NCBI GenBank assembly: GCA_941918925.1
Contig: OW799233.1
Location: 47,081,341 to 47,145,340 of the forward strand
DNA from: Phyto melanocephala
Lineage: Eukaryota; Arthropoda; Insecta; Diptera; Rhinophoridae
Direction: 5' to 3'
DNA length: 64,000 nucleotides
In this document: in pieces, positions 34,509-45,149 of the stretch
Position numbering within the stretch: position 1 is the first letter of the stretch
Layout of the letters: every line of letters begins with the position of its first letter
Made by a program: the position numbers and the translations under genes
The notes under the pieces: generated by a model
What the model was told of the DNA's origin: nothing
The model's input: only the letters and a program-made list of their open reading frames with translations
Databases searched by the model: none

Positions 34509-35516
34509 AGCATGTTTTCACGACACATTTAATTACTTAATTCGCTCTTTAAATTACTTAAGTGAATTACCCTGTTTCCATGATATATTGTTAATTTGAT
34601 TTGACAGTACAGCCATAATTAAAATGGGCTAAATCGGAATATTCGGAAGAGAGTTATAGCTCGAGATGCAAAAAAGTATTTTTCCTCAAAAATTGCCAAA
34701 ATTCATAAATTAGAAAGAAATTATAGATCTAAACGTATGAAAATTTATACCACGCAGTGTATTTTTCGATATACATATTTAAACTTTAAAACGCAATTAA
34801 ACTGACAAACTTGGATGTGTGATTCTTAAATCTTGCAAGCATTGCTTTTTGGTCGAAGGATTTGTACTAATGGAAAATAAATGTTACACGCCCCTTTTAA
34901 CGCCCACCTCCCATATAACGCTTTATCTCAAATTCATATAATTTCTCTATGAATAAAGATTTTGGAAGAATAAAGGACTATATTGAAATATCTGAGTTGA
35001 ATTTAACAGCAGAAACTACTATGTTACGCCTACTTTAACGTCCATTTTCATTAAAAGGCTAAGTTTACGAAAACATCTCAATAGCATATCGAAGTTATAC
35101 AAAGAAATTGATACATATTTTAGTATAAAGAGATTATTCCATAGCGGTTACTATTACCCCGCGGTTAGTATTAAACCCCTTAAAAACAAATAAATTCTGA
35201 GCTATAAAAGTACATCAAATTGGTGGTGGGTATAACAAATATTCGGCACAGTCGAATATAGTGCTCTTATTTGTTCTTTTTGTCTTGGCTTTGCCTTGAT
35301 TTTTTTGGCAGCTGAATATGATAATCTACCGATAAAAATTAGAAGAGACACTGATTTTATTATAATTCGGATGGTAATTCTAAATGAATTACCCACAAAA
35401 ATAGTAATTTGCTTTGACAGTTTTGCATGGAAAAATTATATAATTCGGTTCGTAATTAGGCTTTGAATTATAAATAAAACATCGAATTACGAATATCGTT
35501 GCCGTGGAAAGATGCT
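34509..35516 (-). repeat. Repeat family Q, copy 1, with an R element inside
   Basis: Outer parts match the outer parts of 58354-62182 in inverse orientation. The left part (34509-34608: agcatgttttcacgacacat through ttgatttgacagt) equals the far right of that copy. The right part (about 35276-35516, ending cgttgccgtggaaagatgct) equals its left end. The two ends are related inverted repeats (AGCATGTTTCCACGRCA type). No coding frame. Family not identified. Confidence 0.65.
34609..35275 (-). repeat. Repeat family R, copy 1, truncated
   Basis: Its complement starts with a variant of the P/R/S end (acaaataagagcactatatt, then cgactgtgccgaat), continues 'acccaccaccaatttgatgt' and contains 'gcgttatatgggaggtgggc'. 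The far end stops within a segment resembling 48870-48920. It lies inside Q copy 1. Confidence 0.65.
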
Positions 35517-35589
35517 TTAAGATATGAGCAAATCCATCTGCCTCTCATTTTCCCATATTTTTCAATCAAAACTAAAATTTTTTCACACT

Positions 35590-36060
35590 TAGGTAATTTA
35601 TAAACACGATTGTTACTACTTATAGATAAAATATGCCTCTAGGACCATTCGTAAAAAAATGTGGACAAACCGGTCAGTAAACGGCAAAGTTATACACAAA
35701 ATTTTTTAAAAATAATTATTATCCTACATATAGAATTATTAAGGCTCCTAATTAATTTTACAATTGCCTCCATAATTATTTTTGAGAAACACTATTAAGT
35801 CGCTTTAAAACTAACTGAGATATAAGCACCAATATACAACTACTTCAGTGCATTCCCTAAAACCCCAAGAGGGTTAATATGTATATAAAATGAAAGGGCT
35901 TGATTAGCAAACAATTTAAAATCCATAATATAGCATTAGAAATTTTTCCTTTTCAATCCCCCTAAAAATGGTATTAAAATCAAAGGGTCCCTGACGAGTG
36001 GAATACAATAATGTATTAGAATATTATGGCGTACGAAATGGCGTGTATTTTTTAACCCTG
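35590..36060. repeat. Family S-like dispersed repeat
   Basis: Contains 'atgcctctaggaccattcg' and 'cggcaaagttatacacaaa', phrases seen in altered form near 40880 and 490-520. Non-coding. Boundaries uncertain. Confidence 0.45.
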
Positions 36061-36277
36061 TCAATATAAGTATCAAATTCTCGACCGGTATTTTCCATTG
36101 AGCCAAAATAATATTTTTTTTTTAAATGTATGAAATTTTAATGAAAATATGGTATAATTGTTGAGCGAATTAGACTTCTAAAATATGAGTTTGAGAAAAT
36201 ATGCTCTAAAAATAATATAAATAATGTCTCGCGACTTAATTCTGTTGTATCAATTCTTAGATACTAATTTGTATAGA

Positions 36278-37134
36278 AAACAAGTAAGAGCGCTATATTC
36301 GGCCGTGCCGAATCTTATATACCCTTCACAACGTGTAGTCATGCAATAACAGTGGTTTGTGTCACCATTCATCCCATATGATATACGTACATACATATAA
36401 AAACATACATATATAAAAACCTCCCATTGTAAAATTAAAAATTCACGTATGTATGTTAAAAAAAAAAAAAAAAAAAAATTTAAAAAAAAAAAATTTAAAA
36501 AAAAATTTAAAAAAAAAACATTTAAAAAAAATTTAAAAAAAAATTATTATGTATATAATATATATAAAACAAAAAAAAAAAATAAAAAAAAATTAAAAAA
36601 AAAAATAATAAAAAATAATAATAAGAATATAAATAATATATTAAATAAAAAATAAAAAAAAAAATAAAAAAAAAAAATTTTAAAAAAAATTAAAACAAAA
36701 ATTTTTTTGGCTCAGCTGGGATTCGATGCCACGTTTTCTCTAACCAGTATACACGTTTGTATGTATGTATGTTGTTGTTGTAATGTTGTTTTTGTGAAAA
36801 AAAATCGAGGTGGTCGTGGGTTTTTGCTCATATCTCAGTTGTTTATGTACCGATGTTCCTGATTTTCAATACCGATCTACTCCCGAATATTTCTGATATT
36901 TTAATACCTTACCCGGGTCCAACCTATGTCGGGGGGCTTCAAAAAGTTGATTTCAACATACACACGGACAGACGGTCAGACGGACAGACTGACAGACTGA
37001 CAGAGCTTAATCGACTCCCCTATTCATAAGCTTTCAAAAAATATATACTTTATGGGGTCGGAAATGAAAATTGTAGAAATTTCACACGGAATGACAAACC
37101 TATATATACCCTTTTTCACTGTGTGAAGGGTATA
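36278..37134 (+). repeat. Family P, copy 3, full length
   Basis: Begins AACAAGTAAGAGCGCTATAT with the hairpin ATTCGGC-CGT-GCCGAAT at 36297-36313. It then reads 'acccttcacaacgtgtagtc', an A-rich block of about 250 bp (36460-36705), and a tRNA-like segment on the minus strand (about 36712-36757). 'gatttcaacatacacacgga', a short cagacggacagactgacaga run, 'actttatggggtcggaaatg' and the end 'gtgtgaagggtata' follow. Near-identical to 61327-62067. The subterminal hairpin and central low-complexity block resemble Helentron-derived DINE elements. That is inference. Confidence 0.75.
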
Positions 37135-37139
37135 ATTAC

Positions 37140-38330
37140 GTTACGACGGAATTCTGTTTGAACATTTAGATTTGTGAATTAGAATCGCATAATTTTTTAT
37201 TGCTTAAAATGCAAATAGTTTTATTCTCTTGATAATCTAAAATAATAATACAGTTCGTTTGGCCGTTTCATATTTTTAAATGTATCAAAATTTATCATGG
37301 TAATAGTGAAAGAAACTTTTCATTTTTCAAATGTGTGTTGGTCACTTACAAATGAACAAAGAAAAAAACGTTCACTTTTCATATGTTTAGTAGTAATCTT
37401 GATGTTTAAAACCAAAAATTCATTAGAAATGCCAAATAAATCCGCAAACTGAAAATCTCAAATGATATTTTACGATAAACATCTTATTGAATTTCTGAAA
37501 AAAAAAATATAAAAACAATTGCAAACTATAGGATTAAGGTCAGATTTGAAAATTAAAACAAAATTCTCGAAATTTGCCGATATCAAGCAATCAATATCAA
37601 AATTTCTTTACAAATAAATTCAATAGTTTTATCCATAATTAAGGTATAGTTAGCAGGAATAAACTCTGTCTCTTTCTTTCTTTTTTCGAATGTTACTTAA
37701 AGCGTGGTGTGGTCTATTAGTTTAACCTTGTGTTGCATTTTATGAGATGGAGACTTTTATCTCTATTAAAGATTTTTTTACTTAGTACATCAAAAACATT
37801 TAAACAACAACAAAAAAACTATAAAAACAGTTAAAGTAGTTCAATGCCTTAAACACATAGACGACAGCGGGCTACCAACTACAATCTGTCAATATTAAAA
37901 TGCATATAAAGAGGGTTATTTTAATGTCATCGTAGTTATACCCTTTACACGATGACCATCATCTATGTATCCAACTTAGGCTTAGTCTTATTTCTAATAT
38001 CACAGGCTACAATAAAAATATCCAGAGCTGGCAATATGGAGCTTAAAAATGTTTTATTTCTTTTAACAAAAAATAACATCACAAAATTAAAATTTTTATA
38101 ATGCATTAACAATAATGAAGTGTTAAACAAATAAGTTATCTGTTTTATATTTTCACGTATTTTAAATAAGTAAATTTATTTGTATAAAAGCAAAATATTT
38201 TAAATTGACAGCAAATGAAAAATGTACTTCTCCAACAAACAGCTTCATTATTAGCTCTTTATACTACATTTACACCTACACAAAATCTAGTACTTTTTTT
38301 TTGTTTTTAATATACAACACTCAGGGGATG
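37140..38330. other. Gene-free AT-rich stretch
   Basis: No coding region or element end recognised. Confidence 0.4.
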
Positions 38331-38349
38331 TCCCCTATTCATGCATGCA

Positions 38350-38560
38350 TTGTGTTGGTATCAGGAAAATAGGTTATGGGTAGGAGGAGAAAGGGAGTAG
38401 TATTTGTGGACATTTGATTTAAACTTTTCCAGATTGTAAGTGGCTGGAAAAACTTCAGCGGGGAGTCTGTTCCACATACGAACATTACGACTAAATAACG
38501 AATTTTCCCTGTAGTGTGTAGTTCGATCTACTGGCCAATCGACCACATATGGGTGTGCAA
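38350..38560 (-). pseudogene. LINE C-terminal relic
   Basis: The minus-strand frame contains RTTHYRENSLFSRNVRMWNRLPAEVF and FKSNVHKYY, the motif found at the extreme C-terminus of many LINE reverse transcriptases ('RT..Y..SF..R..RLWN.LP..V...'). Only about 60 codons remain. Confidence 0.7.
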
Positions 38561-38731
38561 AATTGCGGTTCTCAGGAACAAGTTAACTTATCTCATCGAT
38601 TTTGAGCGAAATCTACCAGATTTCCCATACAAAACAAAATCTACTTCGCCACTAGATTTTGGCCAAATCTACTTAAAATCTAGTAATACATCGTGATGCA
38701 ATTGTAAATTGTAATAAAATATACTACGCTG

Positions 38732-38775
38732 CACACAGAAAAATTCAATCATAATATATAATAAGGTGGTTGCAA
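38732..38775. repeat. Fragment resembling a MITE end
   Basis: 'gcacacagaaaaattcaatc' resembles the cacgcagagaaaaa ends and inner 'attcaatcatag' phrase of the element at 40955-41673. Confidence 0.4.
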
Positions 38776-38804
38776 TTGCATAAGTACTTTATTGTTTACA
38801 TTTT

Positions 38805-39250
38805 TATACCCTTCACCTGTGGTGCACAAGTGTATATATAGCTTTGTCATTCCGTTTGTAATTTCTACAATTTTCATTTTCGACCCCATAAAGTATATAA
38901 TTTCTGAAAGCTTACGAATATAAGAGTCCATTAAGCCCTGACCGTCTGTCCGTGTGTTCGTTGAAATCAACTTTAGGAAGCAACTATAAGTTTCTCAGAT
39001 CTGTATATGGTTTCAATCTTTTGGAAATATCCGGGAATAAATCGCTATTGAAATTCAGCACAATCGCCCCATAACTTTCTGAGATATGAGCAAAGAACCA
39101 CAACCACCTCATTTTTTTCACAATTACAACAACAACATATATGTGTATATACACTGCTTAGAGTAAACGTGTCATCGTACCCCATCTGAGGCAAAATTTA
39201 ATTTTTTATTTTATGCATTATTTATATTTTTTTATTTTTTTTTTTTAAAT
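38805..39250 (+). repeat. Family P, copy 4 (partial, diverged)
   Basis: Carries 'acccttcacctgtggtgca', 'cgaccccataaagtatataa', 'gttgaaatcaactttaggaa', 'ggaatttcagca'-type phrases near 39050 and the tRNA-like block near 39155-39200 before an A/T run. No terminal hairpin. Confidence 0.65.
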
Positions 39251-39259
39251 TTTATTTAA

Positions 39260-40530
39260 AAAACATAGAGAGCCTCTCAGACCACCTTGTAAATAAATAT
39301 ATTGTTTTGAAAACGAAATCTTGCAAAATTTCAAAAAAGTTTTTTGAAAAAACAGTGGTATAAACGGTTTAGATTTTAATAAAGATTTTAAATCAAATCT
39401 ACTAGATTTCGCTTAGGTGTAAATGTAGTATTACGATGTTGATGTTGTTTCCAAAATAATTATTTGGAATTTATAATCGAGAAGTTGGTAGCTTGCTGTC
39501 ATCTATGTGTTTAATGTAAAACGCACCAAAAAGAAAAGAGAGAGAGAGGGAGAGAGAGCGAGAAACAACAATCAACTTTGTTACATGTTTATTAAGACGA
39601 TTATAAAACTAAATTTATTTTGTTTGTTTGTTTTTTTGTTTCAATAACATTTCATTTATACTGTCATTAAATTTCTCTAACAGGAGCCATCAAACCAGAC
39701 AAAAACCACAAAAACATCAACTTCAAAAGGCTTAAACTTAAATGACAAACATAAATGACTACAAACTTAAAAATTCTATACATATGTATGTATGTATGTA
39801 CATGCATGCATGCATACACATTAATTATACTTATGAGGCGGTGAGTTGAAAATAAAATCAAAAGACAAATTTTTAAATATTTTTTTTTTACACAAGAACA
39901 AAAAAGAAGACTGTCATAGAATTAGTAGAAGTAGGAAATGTTAGCTAAAGAAGTCGAACTTATAACACGATGATTGAAAAATCATAAAGTATTTAGGGGT
40001 TACTGCATGTACTTAAATACTCCCATGCTTACATGCATCCATACCTGTACGTGACATCAATAATAAATATAATTTTGTTAAATGCATACAAATATATCTG
40101 TAATTAAATTATATTTAATTTGATTTGTTAATAGTTGTTCTATCGTTGAATAGAACAAAACGGAAATAATGAAGATATTTAAGAGATCATTAACAAATAA
40201 ACACACACACCCACACATACAAAGACTAAAATATCGGTTCGATTGAAAAGCAAAATTAATAAAATATTATAAAATTGAAAACGGTTTTTATTTTTTATTT
40301 TTATTGAAAAAGTAAGGATTTTTTGTCTATTTTGCAGCTAGATCAATGGTCAGTTAAATGCGTTGTATTTTTATTAAATTGAATTTTCAAAATATTATTG
40401 ATTATTTTGGAATGTTACCAACTTAATAGCGATCTGATAAAATTTAGTCAAGTTAGCATAAATTAATAGAAACATTTCTATGTATTATTCACAATCAGCA
40501 CTTTTTTCAGTTGTATAAAAGACAAATATA
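39260..40530. other. Gene-free stretch with microsatellites
   Basis: GA-rich tract at 39536-39562, TATG/CATG repeats at about 39783-39815, and a CA-rich tract near 40200-40217. Nothing coding. Confidence 0.45.
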
Positions 40531-40539
40531 AACACTTTT

Positions 40540-41840
40540 AAATTGTTATATCCTTCAGAGAGAGTGTAAGGATATACATATATTGGTTTGTCAATGCGAC
40601 TGAAATTTCAACAATATTCTCTTTCGAATCCATAGAGTACATATTTTCTAAAAGCTCCTGAATAGGGGAGTAGATTAAGCATTGTCCCTCTGTCCTTGTG
40701 TATGTTGAAATTAGTTTTTGAAGCTGCCTGACATCTCTAAGACCCTTGTATATCAAAAATTAATGAAAGCAAAACTTTCTAAGATATAAGCAAATAAACT
40801 CGACTGCTTCATCTTTTAACTTATTTGTACCACAAAAACCAAGTACATATCATTGACACGCTATTTAATGATATTAAATGCCCCTAGAGATATTCGTGAA
40901 CAAATATTGGCGCCCTTACAGAGTGTATGGAAATTAGTTTTTTGAACCCCCCTGCACGCAAAGAAAAACCATGGTTACGACATGATCACGACGATCATAA
41001 TTTATTAGCTTTAACAATATTTGGTTGTCGAAAACAAGTAATAGTTATTTTTATTTTATTTCATCATATATTTTGTCACGATAACTAAGCATTTGTTTGC
41101 ATTGTATCATTTAATGTTTGTTTTTTCTTAAAATTTTGATATGGTTATCGTTAAATAATAAAAAGATTGTTATGATCACATATAACATTATATTCGAAAT
41201 AGGTGAGACAAAAGTATGATTACAAAGCAATGGAGCTATGATTACAAAGCAATCAAGCTATGATTTTCTTTAATAATAATTTGATTTCAACCGTTATTTT
41301 CTTGCTGAATAAATTTTTATTCTTTTAAAAGTTTGAGATGTCAAAAAATACACAAAAATTGTAAAAAAATGAGAGAAACTTGAAAATAAACAAAAACATT
41401 TTTAAAAAATAATGGTATAAAAATAGCAATTGAAAAAGTAAGTTCCATCATTATATGCAACTAAAAGCTCAAGGCAATAATTTGCCGTAAAAAAAGCAAA
41501 GATTGTCGATTTCAACTGTATTCACATATTTATATTGTTATTGCATTATGCTTCAATTAAACATAAAAATGATAATTGGCAATCATTGTATGTTCTAACC
41601 ACAATCATACAATTCAATCATAGTATGTTGCTCTTCGATTATGGTTACCACAACCATATTTTTTCTCTGCGTGTTATGTGGCCAAGATCCAAATGAAAAT
41701 CGATTTCTTATATTTTCTTGATAACCGAAAGAGCCAATATTAATATCACATGATAGGACTTGAGCAGAGCAATATACTTAATACGCTGTAAAAAATTGAA
41801 AATCCATTATGGCCGCTACTAAAATATAACAGTCAATTTT
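40540..41840 (+). repeat. Family P/S-like copy interrupted by a MITE
   Basis: The left part (40540-40954) has P phrases ('agtgtaaggatatacatat', 'gtgtatgttgaaattag') followed by the S-like 'atgcccctagagatattcg' near 40880. After the MITE, sequence resumes with 'gtggccaagatccaaatg'. Diverged and non-coding. Confidence 0.5.
40955..41673. mobile_element. 719-bp MITE with about 28-bp inverted ends
   Basis: The left end CACGCAAAGAAAAACCATGG and the complement of the right end CACGCAGAGAAAAAATATGG are inverted repeats. Internally there are direct repeats of 'atgattacaaagcaat' (about 41217-41265) and many ATGGTTA/TAACCA phrases. No frame. Target duplication unclear, so the superfamily is open. Confidence 0.7.
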
Positions 41841-43510
41841 TATAGACAATAGTAAATTCATCGGTGAACTTTATATTTTGTGGTTATTTTATATTTTTTT
41901 TTTTTTTTTGAAAATTTCGATTTCTATCGAGTTTAGAATTACTAATCTAGGTCACTCAATAATCTAGTTGTTTTTTTTAAACAATTCAATCAATAAAAGT
42001 CAAACCGCAAAACTATGAGCTAAACTACCAATAAATACCAAAATAATAGACATCAAATATGACAAAAAGATCAAAAAGAGGGAAGAAAAAAGATTTCTTA
42101 CACAAATTTAAAGAGAAAGATAACCAACAACAATAGGATATTCAAAAGAATTATAATCATTGGAGCAAAGAAAAAAATGTGCCTTCGCCCGAAAATGTAA
42201 TAAAGAACCAGCTACAAGGACATGAAACACACAAACTGAACAAAAAAGGACTTTAAGAAACATGCAACAATAGACTCTGCTGTAGCAAATCGAGCAGATG
42301 AGCTAAAAATTATTTAATTTTTTTTTCTTTTTTTTTTTGCGCAGGAGGTTACGCTTAGACGTTAATAAATTAACCATCAAACAATTTATAGAGATTTTTA
42401 TAGTTTTATGTTCATTGACAGCAGTAGCTGTAATTGTATGCATGTACATACTAATGTCAGTAGCAGCCTTGTGTTAGATGAAGGTGGCAGATTTTGCTAT
42501 TATATTTATTTCATATTACAATTTAATAGAAATATCATTTACAACTGCAAAACAATAGAACTTTCTATTCATAGAGGCCTTACAAAAAGTCAAATGTATA
42601 TGAGAAAGCAATGAAGCTGTCATGTCTTAGGAACAAGAACAACAAGAAAACGAATGATCCCTTTTCATTTCTTTTATTTGCTCTAAATCTATATACAATA
42701 TTATGCTCAAGGCTAAAATATTATAATTTTCTTATATTCTGCCGGTTGGTTGTGTTTGTGCGTTTTTATATTTTAAGATCCTTTGTGGTAGATTAATACT
42801 AGATGAGTACAAACTCATAGAAGTTGCAAATTTAACTTTAACATCGAAACGAAAAAAAAAACTAAAAAAAAGATCGATGGCTGCATGATAATGTTTATAT
42901 CATAATCATATATTTAACAACACGTCATAAGTATGTTGTATAAAAGATCACTATGCTGACAGACAGATAGACAAGTCAGTAGTCAATCATAATTATATGC
43001 ATCTAGATTATAGAGCGTTTTAAATACTCACAATCGAATATTTTATTGTTTAAGTTAATAATTTCCCTTCTTTTTTATTTGATAAATTTTACATGATCGA
43101 TTAGTTAAGGGCAATTGGAATGTTTAAACTGTATTTTGTGGTTAAAGTTTTTGTTCTTAACATGAGAGCCACGTTAAACCCAATTTCTAAGGAATTATAA
43201 AATAAGAAGAAATTGATAATCCGAAAAGATTATATTGACTTAATGTTTGTTAATTCCTGTTCATCAAATCGAAAATGGTGCTACTGAAGCCGCTGGAAAA
43301 TAGTTCTGTTGCTTTTAAAGGTTAATAACAAATTATTTAAATAAAAAGTTTCTGAAAGTTATTCTTTATGTTAGAAATGTTTAATGTCCAATAATCGCTA
43401 TTCGCGATTTTTTTAATCTAATAAGATCATTTGTGCGGGTCGAATCTATTTTCAACCATACTCACATGCTGCTTCATTGCTCCACAAAGAACAAGAGAGG
43501 TATCACTTTA
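41841..43510. other. Gene-free AT-rich stretch
   Basis: No coding region, repeat end or RNA gene was recognised. Confidence 0.4.
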
Positions 43511-43515
43511 TTTAC

Positions 43516-44500
43516 AAACAAGTAAGAGAGATATATTCTATCGTGCCGAATCTAACAATACCCTATATGTTACACTTCATAACACGTAATGTTATACGCC
43601 ATCATGCTTCATTATTTTCTACGCTTTCATTGATCTTGAATTTTTGCGCAGTAAATCTTGCATAGTATTTTATTAGTCAGGCCCTTTCATTTAATACCCA
43701 TACTGATGAGGTTAAAAAAAAAATTATCCGCCATCTTGTCTCAGACACCAACTTGACTTTTACACTTTTTCATTTTCTCCTTTTTTTATGGACATTGAAA
43801 GAGACAAAACGGTAAATACTAAATATGACCCATACATCTTACATTTTGCTCAGGACGCCATCTTGGATTTTAACTTTTTTTTGGTTTGTTATATTCCGCT
43901 AGTCAAGCCCTTTATTTTGATATTAATATTGAGGGTTCTAATGGGGTATATTTTTAAATACTTGATTTGGCCAATATATGAATTTGTTGTACGCCATTTT
44001 GTAGTGACGACCATATTGAATTTTTAACTTTTTTATTGTGTTTTGTATTTTGCATTTTAAAACATTTCATTGGATGCCCTCTCGGATGTCTCGAAGCTGA
44101 ACAAAATTGATTTCGGCTTGAAGATTTAACGAGAAACATCTAAGCAGCTGTTTTTAGTGTTCATATCTCAGTTGATTTTTAACTGATTTGTAAGTTTTTC
44201 TTACAATTAATTTTCGAAAAAAAAAACAACTTGGAATTAGGTGTCACTGCAGGTCCAAAAATTATTTATTTAAAAAAAAATATTTTTGTTCCAATAACTT
44301 CCTATAACTTTGCTGGTTGTAGTCCAATTTAATTTAATTTATTAGTTTAGGAACACCACTAGAGATATTGAATGTCTTTAAATAGTAGCAAACGTGTCTA
44401 AAAGTTATATGAAGGCTGACACATGTAAACTTTTGTGGTAAAAATATGGGAAAAGACAGAGGCAGTCGCGTTTATTTGCTCATATCTCAGGTTATCAGGT
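43516..44500 (+). repeat. Family S, with P/R-type end
   Basis: Begins AAACAAGTAAGAGAGATATA with a decayed form of the terminal hairpin (tctatcgtgccgaatctaac). The body differs from P and R and includes 'ccgccatcttgtctcag', 'cgccatcttggattttaac' and 'acgccattttgtagtgac', i.e. a repeated 'CGCCATCTTG' motif. Right boundary approximate. Confidence 0.55.
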
Positions 44501-44515
44501 TATCAGGTTATCAGG
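44486..44515. repeat. Tandem 10-bp repeat (ggttatcagg type)
   Basis: Three consecutive 'ggttatcag' units within the right end of the S repeat. Confidence 0.75.
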
Positions 44516-44539
44516 CGTTTGTTTTGGATCTTAGAAAGC

Positions 44540-44960
44540 CAATGGATGCATCCACAAAGAGTGAGTGTTTGGTGAGGCTTATAGACTAGCAGGTCGTACT
44601 TCTTTGAAAATGAGGTGAGCCAAGCAGTTATTGTGAGTGGTGTTCACTATCGCGAGATAATAATGAACTTAAAATTGAGGATAGGGACCTGCACGATATG
44701 TGGTCCCAACAGGATGATGCCACATAGCCAACGAAGCAATGGCTCATTTGTGCGAAAAATTCAATGTCCTTGTTATCTCACGTTGTGGCGAAGTTAATTG
44801 ACAGCCAAGATCATGTGATTTGACACCGATGGACTTTTTTCTTTGGGGATATTTAAAAGAAAAACTGTTGGTCAATAAGCCAGTAATAACACAAGAGCTA
44901 AAGGATGAGATAATTCGGCACATAAACAATTATGTTGCAGGGCCAATGAAAATATAAATC
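44540..44960 (+). pseudogene. Mariner-family transposase relic
   Basis: Successive frames read RVSVWCGL (about 44559-44582), YFFENE near 44600-44615, AVIVSGVHYREIIMN (44624-44668), DMWSQQDDAT (about 44694-44723) and LIDSQDHVI, which is a frameshifted form of the DVNWxPRSCDLTP motif. MDFFLWGYLKEKLL and ITQELKDEIIRHINNYVAGP follow, to about 44949. That is the second half of a mariner transposase. At least two stops and two frameshifts. No terminal repeats. Confidence 0.75.
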
Positions 44961-44965
44961 ATCGG

Positions 44966-45145
44966 ATAGAGGTTGCGTGTTCGATTCCCGCCAGAGACTC
45001 TGGACTGGTCTGCTTCTCTTCTATTCTAACTATTTATATTATTCTCTTTATTTCGATATTAAGGAGCCACAATGGACCTAAATGGTCTCCGCGTGAGGGT
45101 GTGAGGGTAACTTTGCACCAGCCTTACCTTCCTACCTACCTACCT
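44966..45145 (+). mobile_element. tRNA-derived SINE, 5'-truncated copy
   Basis: Matches 54281-54460 along its length. It has a box-B-like GTGTTCGATTCCCGCC (44977-44992), then 'cagagactctggactggtct', 'cacaatggacctaaatggtc', 'aactttgcaccagccttacc' and a (CCTA)n tail ending 45145. The tRNA head upstream of box B is missing. Confidence 0.8.
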
Positions 45146-45149
45146 AGAG

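Noticed and set aside
36449..36655. Lys/Asn-rich 68-codon frame
   Set aside because: It is a translation of the A-rich block of family P; low complexity, not coding.
44977..44992. Genuine tRNA gene
   Set aside because: Box B is perfect, but there is no acceptor stem, anticodon arm or box A, and the rest matches the SINE body.
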